From positions 3,348,001 through 3,412,000 of the forward strand of contig NZ_CP021109.1 of NCBI RefSeq assembly GCF_002119725.1: a stretch of 64,000 nt of DNA, read 5' to 3'. Below the pieces are notes generated by a model. That model saw nothing but the letters and a program-made list of their open reading frames with translations. It was not told the origin of the DNA and did not search any database. Below are positions 34,569-45,733 of this stretch, piece after piece. The translations under genes were made by a program, and so were the position numbers. The DNA comes from Bordetella genomosp. 9 (GTDB lineage Bacteria > Pseudomonadota > Gammaproteobacteria > Burkholderiales > Burkholderiaceae_B). How positions within the stretch are numbered: the stretch's first letter is position 1; each line of letters starts with the position of its first letter.

Positions 34569-35204
34569 CTAGACCGCGAGCGGTTCCAGACTGTGCCAGA
34601 GATACCAGGTTGCCACGGTACGCCAGGGTTGCCAGGCCAGCGAAACTTCGCGCGCTTCGAAGCGCGAGACGGGTTCGCCGCTGAAATAGTGTAGCGAGAT
34701 CGCCTTGAGCAATCCCAGGTCGTCCAGCGGCAGGACATCGGGCCGCTGGAGGTTGAAAATCAAAAACATTTCCGCCGTCCAGCGGCCGATGCCGCGGATG
34801 GCGACCAGCTCTTCGATGACGGCTTCATCGTCCATCGAGGACCAGCGCTCGGGATGGACCTTGCGTTCGCTGAAATGCCGCGCCAGGTCCTGCACGTATT
34901 CGGCCTTGCGCTGGGACAGGCCGGCTTCGCGCAGCCCTTGCACGCCGACGCGCAGCACCGATGCGGGGCTGGGCCGGCTGCCGGCGGCCTGAAGAAAACG
35001 CTGCCATACGGCTTCGGCCGCGCGCGTGGAGATCTGCTGGCCGATGATGGACCGGGCCAGCGTGACGAAAGGCGTGCCGCGCGGCTTGAGCCAGACCTCG
35101 GGATGCTGCGGAATGAGCTTTTTCAGGATGCGGTCGCGGCGCACCAGGTGCGCCACGGCATCTTCCCAATAAGGCGGCTTGCTGACGGCGATATCGCTCG
35201 ACAT
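34569..35204 (-). CDS. AlkA-type DNA-3-methyladenine glycosylase
   Basis: A 211-residue helix-hairpin-helix base-excision enzyme that removes alkylated bases from DNA. The HhH-GPD core is at about 115-165: [18 protein letters not shown], then the catalytic Asp in [28 protein letters not shown] is the conserved helix before it. It lacks the N-terminal domain of E. coli AlkA (282 residues), like the compact MagIII/Mag1-like forms. AGGAGCC lies before ATG 35204, 23 bases after the cysS stop. Confidence 0.9.
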   Translation of the reverse strand: MSSDIAVSKPPYWEDAVAHLVRRDRILKKLIPQHPEVWLKPRGTPFVTLARSIIGQQISTRAAEAVWQRFLQAAGSRPSPASVLRVGVQGLREAGLSQRKAEYVQDLARHFSERKVHPERWSSMDDEAVIEELVAIRGIGRWTAEMFLIFNLQRPDVLPLDDLGLLKAISLHYFSGEPVSRFEAREVSLAWQPWRTVATWYLWHSLEPLAV

Positions 35205-35227
35205 GACGGACGGCTCCTGAACGGGGA

Positions 35228-36676
<1,449 letters not shown>

Positions 36677-36897
36677 AGAAAAGAAAATGGATGGGCCGGT
36701 CGGGCGCCGCCCGCCATGCATGGGATGGGCGGCCGCGATTCCGCCGGCAGCCCTGCCGCCATCCAGGCGCCGTCGGCAGGCCGGCGAGCCGGACCCGGAA
36801 ACTGAACCGAGGCTAAAATGGCGGTCGTCAAGTATAGCAAGCGACCTTTCCGCGCGCGCATGCCGCACGGCAGGACGTTCTTTCACCGGAAAACCCT

Positions 36898-37593
36898 GTG
36901 ACCATCCACACAAGAATTCTGACGGGCGCGCTGGCCGCCGTCCTGCTGTGGCTCCCCGTGGGCGGCGCGCACGCCCAGGCCATGCCGGGCGGCGCGGCGG
37001 GCCCCGGCCGCAATGCCAATGCGACCAAGCTCGACGAGCCGCCGCCCGAAGGCGGATGGGACGCGCTGGCGCGGCTGCTGGAAGCCGTCAAGCCGGGCGT
37101 CGATACGCGTCTGGATCCCACGCCGGCGCAGATCTCAGCCCACATCGAGCGGCTGATATCCGAAGGACGCAACAAAGAGGCGCTGGAGATGATCGAAAAG
37201 CGCCTGGCCGACACCCGCAACCCGCCGCCGCCCGGAGGCACCGACGTCCAGCTGGAATTCCAGCACGCCCGCGCGCTGGCCGCGCTGGGCCGCGAGCAGG
37301 AAGCCCTGGATATCTACCAGGACATGACCACGCGGTTCCCGGAATTGCCGGAACCCTGGAACAACATGGCGGTCATTTTTGCGTCGCGCGGCGAGATCGA
37401 CCGGGCCGAAACGGCCCTGCGCAACGCCTTGCGCGCGGACCCCAATTACGCGGTCGCCCGGGCCAACCTGGCCGACGTGCAATTGCTGCAGGCCAAGCGG
37501 TCCTATGGCGAAGCTGCGAAACTGGGCGTGACGGGCAGCGGCACCAAGGCCCGCGCCGTCGACAACCTGTTGAAGGAACCGACCCAACGATGA
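36898..37593 (+). CDS. Exported tetratricopeptide-repeat protein
   Basis: A 231-residue protein starting at a GTG. A signal peptide ends near residue 27 (GGAHAQAMP). Tetratricopeptide-like helices span about 80-190, with [38 protein letters not shown] and [24 protein letters not shown] domains hold protein partners, here in the periplasm. The stop overlaps the cyclophilin ATG, so the two are made together. The partner is unknown, though a periplasmic folding role alongside the isomerase is plausible. Confidence 0.85.
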   Translation: MTIHTRILTGALAAVLLWLPVGGAHAQAMPGGAAGPGRNANATKLDEPPPEGGWDALARLLEAVKPGVDTRLDPTPAQISAHIERLISEGRNKEALEMIEKRLADTRNPPPPGGTDVQLEFQHARALAALGREQEALDIYQDMTTRFPELPEPWNNMAVIFASRGEIDRAETALRNALRADPNYAVARANLADVQLLQAKRSYGEAAKLGVTGSGTKARAVDNLLKEPTQR

Positions 37594-38237
37594 TGTTTTC
37601 TGCTTCCGTACTGCGCGTGCTGCGTCATGCGGCATGCGGCGTGGCGTTCGCCGCGATCCTGCCGGCGGCCGCCGGCGCCGCGCCGGCCGGCGCGGCCTCC
37701 TCTCACACAACCGAGGGCAAACATTCCATGGCTTCGAATCCCCAAGTCAAGATGCACACCAACTACGGCGACTTCGTCATCACGCTGGATGACGACAAGG
37801 CGCCCAAGACGGTGGCCAACTTCCTGACGTACGTCAAGGAAGGCTTCTACAACAACACCGTCTTCCATCGCGTGATCGACGGCTTCATGATCCAGGGCGG
37901 CGGTTTCGAGCCCGGCATGAAGCAGAAGCAGACGCACGCGCCCATCGAAAACGAGGCCAACAACGGCCTGAAGAACGACAAGTACACGGTCGCCATGGCG
38001 CGCACCAGCGACCCGCAATCGGCCACCGCCCAGTTTTTCATCAACGTCGCCGACAACGACTTCCTGAACTTCACCGCCCCCACGGCCAACGGCTGGGGCT
38101 ACGCGGTGTTCGGCAAGGTTACCGAAGGCACCGACGTGATCGACAAGATCAAGGGCGTGAAGACCGGCAACAGCGGCTTCCACCAGAACGTGCCGACCCA
38201 GGACGTCATCATCGAGAAGGCCGAAGTCGTTGAATAA
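37590..38237 (+). CDS. ppiB: Peptidyl-prolyl cis-trans isomerase (PpiB-like) with signal-like N-terminus
   Basis: A 215-residue cyclophilin. The catalytic core (about 52-213) is of the PpiB type: [38 protein letters not shown] and [10 protein letters not shown]. It is preceded by a 46-residue extension with a signal-peptide-like helix ([19 protein letters not shown]). A second in-frame ATG at 37728 would give a cytosolic protein identical in extent to E. coli PpiB. The first start is coupled to the TPR gene by ATGA. Whether it is exported, cytosolic or both is open. It speeds proline isomerisation in folding proteins. Confidence 0.9.
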   Translation: MMFSASVLRVLRHAACGVAFAAILPAAAGAAPAGAASSHTTEGKHSMASNPQVKMHTNYGDFVITLDDDKAPKTVANFLTYVKEGFYNNTVFHRVIDGFMIQGGGFEPGMKQKQTHAPIENEANNGLKNDKYTVAMARTSDPQSATAQFFINVADNDFLNFTAPTANGWGYAVFGKVTEGTDVIDKIKGVKTGNSGFHQNVPTQDVIIEKAEVVE

Positions 38238-39000
38238 GATCGCGCTGCCGGGAACGATCTGGGTTGCATCGGACGTGCATCTGGGGCCGGCGGTCCCAGC
38301 CACGTCCGAAGCGTTTCTGAGCTTCCTGGAAGCGGCGGCCGCCGAAGCATCCGCGCTGCTGCTGCCGGGCGACATTTTCGATGCATGGATCGGCGACGAC
38401 GTGATCCGCCAGCCGCCGCCATGGTTGGCCACCGTGCTGGACGCATTGAAACGCACGGCGGCGGCGATTCCGGTCTGGCTGGGCCGCGGCAATCGCGACT
38501 TTCTGATGGGCGGGGAACTGGCCGAGGCCGTGGGCGCCCGCCTGCTGCCTGAGCCGGCCTTGCTGGAAACCGACTACGGGCAGGTCCTGCTGACGCACGG
38601 CGACGAACTGTGCATCGATGACGAGCCCTATCAGGCCTTCCGCGCCATGGTGCGGAATCCGGCATGGCAGCAGGAATTCCTGGGCAAGTCCATACCCGAA
38701 CGCCTGGCGCTGGCGCAGCAGGCCCGTGGCGAAAGCCAGGCGGCCACCCAGGCCAAGGACGCCGAGATCATGGACGTGAACCCCGGCGCGGTCGAAACCC
38801 TGTTCCGCGAAACGGGCGTCGCGACCCTGGTGCACGGGCATACCCACCGTCCGGATAGGCATGTACTGGAGGTGGCGGGCAAGCGCCGCGAACGCTGGGT
38901 GCTGCCCGACTGGGATTGCGATCACGCCCGTCCGCCGCGCGGCGGCTGGCTCGCCATCGACCGCGACGGCCTGCAGTTCTACGATCTGGAACTGGCGTAG
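38230..39000 (+). CDS. lpxH: UDP-2,3-diacylglucosamine diphosphatase
   Basis: A 256-residue metallophosphoesterase that releases UMP from UDP-2,3-diacylglucosamine to make lipid X in lipid A synthesis. Metal-binding motifs are [41 protein letters not shown] and HGHTHRPD. The start is a TTG at 38230 that overlaps the cyclophilin stop by 8 bases, so translation is coupled. The next gene on the plus strand is far off, and it is convergent with uppP. Confidence 0.93.
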   Translation: MNKIALPGTIWVASDVHLGPAVPATSEAFLSFLEAAAAEASALLLPGDIFDAWIGDDVIRQPPPWLATVLDALKRTAAAIPVWLGRGNRDFLMGGELAEAVGARLLPEPALLETDYGQVLLTHGDELCIDDEPYQAFRAMVRNPAWQQEFLGKSIPERLALAQQARGESQAATQAKDAEIMDVNPGAVETLFRETGVATLVHGHTHRPDRHVLEVAGKRRERWVLPDWDCDHARPPRGGWLAIDRDGLQFYDLELA

Positions 39001-39095
39001 GCAGCTGGGAGTTCAACGCGTTGACAAAGGTCTGGCGGCGGCCGCCAGGCCGGAACGCGGCGCAGGCATCCGAAGGATCCCCCGCCCGCCGGGAA

Positions 39096-39962
39096 TCAGC
39101 GCAGGAACAGCACCAGGCCGACCACGATGCCCAGCGCAATGCGATACCACGCGAACACGCGATAGGTGTGGTTCGCCACGAAGCGCAGAACCGCGCGCAC
39201 CACCACCAAAGCGCTCAGAAAGGCGGCGACGAACCCCACTGCGATGCCCGCCATGTCGTGCTGGCTCAGCACCGACATGTTCCGGTAGGTGTCATACACC
39301 GCCGCGCCCAGCATGGTAGGCATGGCCAGGAAAAATGAGAATTCGGTGGCCGTCTTGCGCTGAATGCCGGCGATCATGCCCCCGATGATGGTGGACCCGG
39401 AGCGCGATACGCCGGGAATCATCGCCACGCATTGCGCGACGCCCACGCCCAGCGCCTGCTTCCAGGAAATCTGTTCCAACGTATGCGCGGTGGCATGGCT
39501 TTGCGCCGCGCTGTCATCGCCGCCGTGACGCGGGGCCGCGCCCGGCGAACGGTGCGTATGGCGCTCCACGTACAGCATGATCAGGCCGCCCAGCACCAGG
39601 GTTACCGCAACGACGCCGGGGTGGTAGAACAGGTTCTTGATCGCATGGATGAAGATCGCCCCGATGACCGCCGCGGGCAGAAAAGCCAGCAGCAGGTTGC
39701 GCGTGAAGGTCATTTCGATGCGGTCGCCGGTCAATGTGCCGCGGATCAGCTGCCATAGCCGCACCCGGAAAATCCACATCACCGCCAGAATCGACCCGAA
39801 CTGGATGACCACCTCGAACACCTTGGCGGAGTTCGACTCGAAACTGATCCAGTCGCCGATCAGAATGAGGTGGCCGGTGCTCGATACGGGGATGAATTCC
39901 GTCAGTCCTTCGATGATGCCCAGGAAGCAGGCCTTGATGAGATAAAGCGCGTTGTCGGTCAC
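39096..39962 (-). CDS. uppP: Undecaprenyl-diphosphatase
   Basis: A 288-residue membrane enzyme (BacA family) that removes a phosphate from undecaprenyl diphosphate to recycle the carrier for cell wall and polysaccharide synthesis. Key motifs are EGLTEFIPVSSTGHLILIGD and PGVSRSGSTIIGGM. A His-rich loop (about 145-170) replaces a shorter one in other members. The start is a GTG at 39962. It lies 19 bases after the TerC/CorC gene on the same strand. Confidence 0.95.
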   Translation of the reverse strand: MTDNALYLIKACFLGIIEGLTEFIPVSSTGHLILIGDWISFESNSAKVFEVVIQFGSILAVMWIFRVRLWQLIRGTLTGDRIEMTFTRNLLLAFLPAAVIGAIFIHAIKNLFYHPGVVAVTLVLGGLIMLYVERHTHRSPGAAPRHGGDDSAAQSHATAHTLEQISWKQALGVGVAQCVAMIPGVSRSGSTIIGGMIAGIQRKTATEFSFFLAMPTMLGAAVYDTYRNMSVLSQHDMAGIAVGFVAAFLSALVVVRAVLRFVANHTYRVFAWYRIALGIVVGLVLFLR

Positions 39963-39981
39963 GGTGCGTCCGCGTGTGGGG

Positions 39982-41571
39982 TCAGGAAGCCGCGCTTTCG
40001 TCGGCGGACGAAAGCTCCAGGGGAAGGCGCTGCACGCCGACGGACGCGATGCGCCGGCCGGCCAGCTGCAGCACCTCGAAACGGTAGCGGGCATGCGGAG
40101 AAACGAACTCGCAGCTATCACCCGGCGCCGGCAGGTGGCCGAAGCGCGAAAGCAGATAGCCCGCCAGGGTGGCGTAGTCCTGCGCCTCGTCGATCAGGCC
40201 TTCCGTTTCCAGCACCTGTTCGACATGCCGCAGGTCCGCCGCGCCGTCGATCTTCCATCTGCCGTCGCCTTCGTCGACGATGTCCGGCAGCTCGTCCTCG
40301 TCCGGGAACTCGCCGGCGATGGCCTCGAAAACGTCCATGGGCGTGACCAGCCCTTCGATCGCGCCGAATTCGTCGGCCACCAGCACCAGTTGTCCGCGCG
40401 CGCGCTTGAGCGTGTCCATCAACCGCAGGATGCCGATGGACTCGTGGACGATGATGGGTTCGCGCAGGCGGTTGCGGCGGATGCGCCCTTCCGTGATGAG
40501 GTCGGCCACCATTTCCTTGGCGCGGCCGATGCCCAGGACTTCATCGAGACTGCCGCGGCACACCGGGAAAAAACTGTGCGGCGCGGCAGTGAGCTGGCTG
40601 CGCATCGTCTCGGGGTCGTCGTCGATGTCGATCCAGGAGATGTCGGTGCGCGGGGTCATGATGGAATGGATGGAGCGTTCGGCCAGGGTCAGCACGCCGC
40701 TGACCATGTTGCGCTCTTCGACCCCGAAGGCCGGCGGAGGTTCCGCTTCCTGCTCCTCCGCCGTTTCCGGTTCGTCCATGACCGGCTGCGGCGGACGCTT
40801 GCCCAGCATCCGGAGCACGCCTTCCGCGGTGCGCTCGCGCATCGGACGGCGCGCATCCATCTTCAAGAGATTGCGGCGCGCCAGCTGGTTCAAGGCTTCG
40901 ATCAGAACCGAGAATCCGATCGCGGCGTACAGATAGCCCTTCGGCACCTTGAAGCCGAAAGCCTCCGCAACGAGCGAGAAGCCGATCATCAACAGGAATC
41001 CCAAACACAAGACCACCACCGTGGGGTGCGCGTTGACGAAGCGCGTAAGCGGCTTGGAGGCAACCAGCATGACGCCGATGGCGATGACCACGGCGAGCAT
41101 CATGATCGCCAGGTGGTCGACCATGCCGACGGCCGTGATGACGGAGTCCAGCGAGAACACGGCATCCAGCACGACGATCTGCGTCACGATCACCCAGAAG
41201 CTGGCATAGACGCGAGGACCGCCGCTTGCCTGCTGCCGCCCTTCCAGGCGCTCGTGCAGCTCCATGGTCCCCTTGAAGAGCAGGAAGAAACCGCCCGCAA
41301 GCAGGATGAGGTCGCGCGCCGAAGGATGCAGCGGCCCGACGAAGAACAGCGGCTGCGTCAGCGTGACCAGCCACGACATGACCGACAGGAGCACCAGGCG
41401 CATGAGCAGCGCCAGTGACAGGCCCAGTATGCGGGCCCGGTCCCTTTGAGCGGGAGGAAGCTTGTCCGCCAGAATGGCGATGAAGATCAGGTTGTCGATC
41501 CCGAGGACGATTTCGAGGATGACTAGGGTAAGCAGGCCGACCCAGGCAGCGGGGTCCAGCAGCCACTCCAT
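39982..41571 (-). CDS. TerC-CBS-CorC fusion membrane protein (YoaE/YegH-like)
   Basis: A 529-residue protein. Residues 1-245 are a TerC domain of seven helices with paired Asp in [13 protein letters not shown] and [13 protein letters not shown], linked to Mn2+ or other metal export. Then come two CBS domains (about 310-430, with [15 protein letters not shown] and [14 protein letters not shown]) and a CorC/HlyC-type domain (about 450-525). CBS domains bind adenosine nucleotides and may gate the channel. GGAGTTGCC precedes ATG 41571. The ion is unknown. Confidence 0.88.
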   Translation of the reverse strand: MEWLLDPAAWVGLLTLVILEIVLGIDNLIFIAILADKLPPAQRDRARILGLSLALLMRLVLLSVMSWLVTLTQPLFFVGPLHPSARDLILLAGGFFLLFKGTMELHERLEGRQQASGGPRVYASFWVIVTQIVVLDAVFSLDSVITAVGMVDHLAIMMLAVVIAIGVMLVASKPLTRFVNAHPTVVVLCLGFLLMIGFSLVAEAFGFKVPKGYLYAAIGFSVLIEALNQLARRNLLKMDARRPMRERTAEGVLRMLGKRPPQPVMDEPETAEEQEAEPPPAFGVEERNMVSGVLTLAERSIHSIMTPRTDISWIDIDDDPETMRSQLTAAPHSFFPVCRGSLDEVLGIGRAKEMVADLITEGRIRRNRLREPIIVHESIGILRLMDTLKRARGQLVLVADEFGAIEGLVTPMDVFEAIAGEFPDEDELPDIVDEGDGRWKIDGAADLRHVEQVLETEGLIDEAQDYATLAGYLLSRFGHLPAPGDSCEFVSPHARYRFEVLQLAGRRIASVGVQRLPLELSSADESAAS

Positions 41572-41983
41572 TGGCAACTCCAGCAGTGAAGGACCGGTAA
41601 TCGTACCCGGAAATGCCGGGATACGCCGGTCATGAAAAGATGGATTCGCCCGGGAGAAAGCCCTAGATCGCGGCGTTGCGGCGCGATCTTCCCTAATCCA
41701 TGTGGGCGATGGCGCGAAGCGGGGGCCGGGATTGAAATAGGCGCACAGACCCGATCGGCCCCCTGGCCGAGCGCCCGCGGCCCCCTCTCCCCCGGCCTAC
41801 CCACAGTATGGCCCCGCGCGCGCAAGACCAGGACCGACGGGTCTGACCATTTCCGCCGTCGCACGAAGCCCCAAAGCAAAACGCCCGCCGCATGGCGCCA
41901 ACGCGTCCCAACTCAGGCACGCCGCGAATCCAGCTCCACCGGTCCGCCAGGAGAAACGCGCAGCGCTTCGGGGGTGAGCTCAC
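41572..41983. other. Gene-free stretch with one hairpin
   Basis: A 412-base region between suhB's end and the TerC gene's start. A perfect 8-base inverted repeat, AGATCGCG (41665-41672) and CGCGATCT (41682-41689), may be suhB's terminator or an operator, but it has no U-run. The TerC gene's promoter should lie near 41580-41650. No gene is supported here. Confidence 0.45.
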
Positions 41984-42754
41984 CTACTGCAAGTAATTCA
42001 GCATCTGCGCGAAGATTTTCGGCGAGGCGGCGAGCACGTTGCCCGACTCCAGCCAGCCCTGCTCTCCGGTGAAGTCGCCAACCAGGCCGCCCGCCTCCAG
42101 CACGAGCAGGCTGCCCGCGGCCATGTCCCATGGCTTGAGCGCCACGCCGCAGAATCCGTCCAGGCGGCCGCATGCCACATAGGCCAGGTCCAGGACCGTG
42201 GCGCCCATGCGGCGCACGCCGGCGCTGTTCTGCGCCATCTGCCGGAATTTGCCGCCGCCCTGATCGGGGCTGGCCGATCCCGGCCAGTGCGCGCCGAGCA
42301 GGGCGTCGTGGTAGCGGGTCTGCCCGGAGACGCGCACGCGCCGGTCGTTCAGGAAGGCGCCGCTGCCACGCGTGGCGGTGAACATCTCGTTCCGCGAAGG
42401 GTCGTAGATGACGGCCTGCATGGCGACGCCACGCTGCAGCAGCGCGATCGACACCGCGTAGTTGGGCAGGCCGTGGATGAAGTTGGTGGTGCCGTCCAGC
42501 GGATCGATGATCCAGCGGAATTCCGCCTGTTCGCTGCCCTGCAGCCCGTATTCCTCGCCCAGCACCGCGTGGTCGGGATACGCCGCCTGCAGCGTTTCCA
42601 CGATGGCCGATTCGGCGGCCTGGTCGACTTCCGTGACATAATCCCGCGGCCCCTTGCGAGCCACGTTCAGTCTTTCCAGGTCGAGGCTGGCACGATTGAT
42701 GATGGTGCCGGCACGCCGGGCCGCCTTGATGGCGATGTTGAGCATCGGGTGCAT
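41984..42754 (-). CDS. suhB: Inositol monophosphatase family protein
   Basis: A 256-residue Mg2+-dependent phosphatase. The metal and substrate motifs are GPRDYVTEVDQAAE, the Glu pair in LGEEYG, and WIIDPLDGTTNFIHGLP. KPWDMAAGSLLVLEAGG is the C-terminal metal motif. In E. coli SuhB also binds ribosomal RNA transcription complexes. The start at 42754 gives MHPMLNIAIKAARRAG, the usual SuhB N-terminus. It is divergent from trmJ with 82 bases between, as in many betaproteobacteria. Confidence 0.93.
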   Translation of the reverse strand: MHPMLNIAIKAARRAGTIINRASLDLERLNVARKGPRDYVTEVDQAAESAIVETLQAAYPDHAVLGEEYGLQGSEQAEFRWIIDPLDGTTNFIHGLPNYAVSIALLQRGVAMQAVIYDPSRNEMFTATRGSGAFLNDRRVRVSGQTRYHDALLGAHWPGSASPDQGGGKFRQMAQNSAGVRRMGATVLDLAYVACGRLDGFCGVALKPWDMAAGSLLVLEAGGLVGDFTGEQGWLESGNVLAASPKIFAQMLNYLQ

Positions 42755-42836
42755 AAAATTCCGTACTGATTCGGTAATGCGCGGCCTGGGGGTACGGCAA
42801 AGGGCCGGTCCCAGCGCGCCAAACATTGCATTTTAA

Positions 42837-43643
42837 ATGACTCTCCCCAAGACGCCATTCCCGCGCGTGCGCTTCGTCATGGTCGAACCCAGCCACCCCG
42901 GCAACGTCGGTTCGGCGGCGCGGGCGATCAAGACCATGGGCTTTTCCAATCTGGCGCTGGTGGCGCCGCGCCTGCCCGATATGACGGCGCAGCCGGAAGC
43001 TATCGCCCTTGCCAGCGGGGCGGGCGACGTCCTGGCCGCCGCCAGCGTACACGAAACGCTGGAGGACGCCCTGGCGCCGGTGACCCTGGCGTTCGCCATG
43101 ACGGCGCGGGTGCGCGACCTGGGTCCCCCGCCCTGCGACATCCGCCAGGCCGCCAACCTCGCTCGCGACCACCTGGCGACGCATGAGCAAGGCGTGGTGG
43201 CGATCGTCCTGGGCACCGAACGCGCGGGGCTGACCAATGCGCAGATCGCGGCCTGCCACCGCATCTGCCATATTCCCGCCAACCCCGAATACAGCTCGCT
43301 CAACGTCGCGCAGGCTTTGCAGTTGGCGGCCTGGGAAGTGCGCTATGCGTTCCTGGCCTCGCAAGGCAGCAGCCTGCTGCCGCCCGCGCCGGGGCACGCG
43401 GCCGATCCGGGCGCCGAACCGGCATCGGTGCAGGCCGTGCAGGCGCTGCTCGCGCATTGGGAAGAAGCGCTCGTCGCGGTGAAGTTTCTCGATCCCCAGC
43501 ATCCGAAAAAGCTGATGCCCCGCATGCGGCATCTGTTCAGCCGCAGCGGGCTCACGCGTGACGAGGTCGACATGCTGCGCGGCGTGTGCACGGCCATGCT
43601 GGCGACGGCAAGGCGCGCGGAGGCGGCGACGCCGCGGGACTAG
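42837..43643 (+). CDS. trmJ: tRNA (cytidine/uridine-2'-O-)-methyltransferase TrmJ
   Basis: A 268-residue SPOUT-fold enzyme that methylates the 2'-OH of nucleotide 32 in tRNA using S-adenosylmethionine. The N-terminus VRFVMVEPSHPGNVGSAARA and the knotted SAM site (LGTERAGLTN, then CHIPANPEYSSLNVAQA) are typical. Residues 175-268 are the TrmJ C-terminal extension. A strong two-way terminator lies 24 bases past the stop. Confidence 0.93.
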   Translation: MTLPKTPFPRVRFVMVEPSHPGNVGSAARAIKTMGFSNLALVAPRLPDMTAQPEAIALASGAGDVLAAASVHETLEDALAPVTLAFAMTARVRDLGPPPCDIRQAANLARDHLATHEQGVVAIVLGTERAGLTNAQIAACHRICHIPANPEYSSLNVAQALQLAAWEVRYAFLASQGSSLLPPAPGHAADPGAEPASVQAVQALLAHWEEALVAVKFLDPQHPKKLMPRMRHLFSRSGLTRDEVDMLRGVCTAMLATARRAEAATPRD

Positions 43644-43666
43644 CGGCCGGGTTGTTGGAAAGTCAG

Positions 43667-43707
43667 AAAAAAAAAGCGCCCCGGCGCCACAGACGCCGGG
43701 GCGTTTT
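43667..43707. terminator. Bidirectional Rho-independent terminator
   Basis: Perfect 10-base arms CGCCCCGGCG (43677-43686) and CGCCGGGGCG (43694-43703) with a 7-base loop. Nine A residues precede it and four T residues follow. It lies between convergent trmJ and the Bug-protein gene and should stop both; the U-run is longer for the minus-strand transcript. Confidence 0.92.
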
Positions 43708-43722
43708 GCATTGGATCGTCCG

Positions 43723-44709
43723 TCAGTCCACGCGCGCGCCGGACGCCTTCACCACCGGCGCCCACTGGTTCACTTCGGCCTGGATGAACTGGCCGAATTG
43801 TTCCGGGGTGGTCTTGGACGGCACGGCGCCCAGTTTGTCGAAGGAGTCCTTCACTTCTGGCTTGTCCAGCGCCTTCACCATGGCGGCGTTCAGCGTCTTG
43901 ATGACATCGGGCGGCGTATTGGCCGGCGCGATCAGGCCAAACCAGGACGAGACGTCAAACTTCGGAAAGCCGCTCTCGGCCATGGTGGGCAGATCGGGCG
44001 CACTGGGCGAACGCTCTTTCGTGGTCACCGCCAGGGCGCGCAGCTTGCCCGCCTGCACATGCGGCCACGAAGACGGCATATTGTCGAACATGAACTGCAC
44101 CTGGCCGCCGATCAGATCGGTGAGCGCCGGCGCGCTGCCTTTGTACGGCACGTGCAGCACGTCCACACCGGCCTGCAGCTTGAAAAGCTCGCCCGCCATA
44201 TGGATGGACGTACCGCTGCCCGACGAGGCGAAGGCCAGCTTGCCCGGATTGGCCTTGGCGTAATCCACCAGCTCCTTCACCGATTTCACCGGCAGTTGCG
44301 GGTTGACCACGAGCACGTTCGGCACTTTCGCCGCCAGGGCCACGGGCGAGAAGTCCTTGACCAAGTCGAAGTTCAGTTTCGGATACAGGGTCTGGTTGAT
44401 GGCGCTGGTCACCGCCACGAAGTACAGCGTGTAGCCGTCCGGCGTGGCGCGGGCCACGTATTCCGCGCCGATATTGCTGCCGGCCCCCGGCTTGTTCTCC
44501 ACGACGAAGGACTGGCCGAGGGATTCGGTCAGCTCCTTGGCCATGATGCGGGCGATTACGTCCGTCGTGCCGCCGGCGGAGAAGCCGACCACGATACGCA
44601 CGGGCTTGTCGGGATACGCGGCCTGGGCGGGAACGCTGGCGGCGCAGAGGGCTACGGCACCGGCGGCCGTAACGGCCGCCTTGCGCAACAGGGCAAGTTT
44701 TTGACGCAT
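43723..44709 (-). CDS. Bug-family tripartite tricarboxylate transporter substrate-binding protein
   Basis: A 328-residue periplasmic binding protein. The signal peptide is about 30 residues (ending VPAQAAYPD). Family motifs are RIVVGFSAGGTTDVIARIM, VVENKPGAGSNIGAEY and TPDGYTLYFVAV. The start at 44709 was chosen because AGGAG lies at good spacing; a GTG at 44718 would add three residues. It is transcribed alone and ends at a strong terminator. It is divergent from an IclR regulator across a control region with four identical-type palindromes, so its expression is probably ligand-controlled. The ligand is unknown. Confidence 0.93.
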   Translation of the reverse strand: MRQKLALLRKAAVTAAGAVALCAASVPAQAAYPDKPVRIVVGFSAGGTTDVIARIMAKELTESLGQSFVVENKPGAGSNIGAEYVARATPDGYTLYFVAVTSAINQTLYPKLNFDLVKDFSPVALAAKVPNVLVVNPQLPVKSVKELVDYAKANPGKLAFASSGSGTSIHMAGELFKLQAGVDVLHVPYKGSAPALTDLIGGQVQFMFDNMPSSWPHVQAGKLRALAVTTKERSPSAPDLPTMAESGFPKFDVSSWFGLIAPANTPPDVIKTLNAAMVKALDKPEVKDSFDKLGAVPSKTTPEQFGQFIQAEVNQWAPVVKASGARVD

Positions 44710-44727
44710 TTGTCTCACTCCTGGTCT

Positions 44728-44883
44728 GTCCGGAGACCGGACGTTTTCAAGGAAGCGTCCACACTGCGGACATTCCAGATGGATTGTCCGAATGTTGGAC
44801 GTTTAGAATAATTAGCCGCCGGATTCTGGGGAATGCGCCGCGCAACCGCAACCAATCGCAGCACATTCGTCCACACAGCGGAC
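44728..44883. promoter_or_regulatory. Four GTCC-N7-GGAC palindromes in the Bug/IclR control region
   Basis: Four 15-base sites share GTCC-N7-GGAC, at 44728-44742, 44757-44771, 44786-44800 and 44869-44883. The first three start exactly 29 bases apart. The second (GTCCACACTGCGGAC) and fourth (GTCCACACAGCGGAC) differ by one base. They fill the 241 bases between divergent start codons, and the first is 19 bases from the Bug start. Length and symmetry fit IclR-family operators, so the adjacent IclR protein is the likely binder; this is inference. Confidence 0.75.
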
Positions 44884-44950
44884 GCATCGCCCGTACCCCC
44901 GTACCCCAATACCGCCCTGTATCCCTACGCGGCTTTACGCCGCCGCCCCC

Positions 44951-45706
44951 ATGGAAGAGTCCTCTGCCTCCGCCGCCGGCCCCCGCACCCTGCGCCGCGG
45001 TCTGCGCGTCCTGGCCGCTCTGCGCGACCACGGTCCGGAGGGTCTGTGCGTGACCGACCTGGCCCGCTATACCGGCATCCAGCGTCCCACCATCTACCGC
45101 CTCATGGCGGCGCTGATGGAAGCGGGCCTGGCGCAACCCGTTGCCGGCACCAAGCGCTACCGCGCGCAGCTGACGCAGGAATCGGGGACACCGGAATCGG
45201 ATCCGCGTTTGCGCCTGACGCTTCCGGCGCTGCGGCGCCTGGCGGAACGCACGGGCGACGCGGTCTTCCTCGTGGTTCGCGACGGCGACGAGTCGGTCAG
45301 CCTGCACCGCGAAATCGGCGGCTATCCCGTTCAGATCCTCGCCACCTATGCCGGCAAGCGGCAGCCCTTGGGAGTCGGTTCCGGCGGCATGGCCCTGCTG
45401 GCCGCGCTGCCCGATGACGTCGCCCATGCCATCGTCGCGCGCAACGCCGCCTATTTGGACGAGTACGGGGGCATGACGACGCACGAGATGCTGCGCTTGA
45501 TTGAAAACACGCGGTCGCGAGGCTATTCGGTGGTGGGCAACCATGCCGTGCGCGGCGCGCTCGGCGTGGGCTGCGCCCTGCTCGATGCGCAGGGCGAGCC
45601 GCTGTTGGCCATCAGCGTAACGGCGATCATCGACCGCATGCCGGCCCAGCGGCAGCGCGAGATCGCCGGCTGGATCCAGGCCGAACTCGCGCGGCTTCAG
45701 ACCTAG
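44951..45706 (+). CDS. IclR-family transcriptional regulator
   Basis: A 251-residue regulator. The N-terminal winged helix-turn-helix (about 12-75) has LRVLAALRDHG and VTDLARYTGIQRPTIYRLMAALMEAGL. The C-terminal effector domain (about 85-250) contains VSLHREIGGYPVQIL, GVGSGGMALLAALPD and VGCALLDAQGEPLLAISVT. IclR members usually repress and are released by a carbon-source ligand. It diverges from the Bug gene and is separated from it by the four-palindrome array, so it probably controls both genes. Confidence 0.92.
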   Translation: MEESSASAAGPRTLRRGLRVLAALRDHGPEGLCVTDLARYTGIQRPTIYRLMAALMEAGLAQPVAGTKRYRAQLTQESGTPESDPRLRLTLPALRRLAERTGDAVFLVVRDGDESVSLHREIGGYPVQILATYAGKRQPLGVGSGGMALLAALPDDVAHAIVARNAAYLDEYGGMTTHEMLRLIENTRSRGYSVVGNHAVRGALGVGCALLDAQGEPLLAISVTAIIDRMPAQRQREIAGWIQAELARLQT

Positions 45707-45733
45707 GGGCGTCAACGCGCCGGCGATCGGCGC

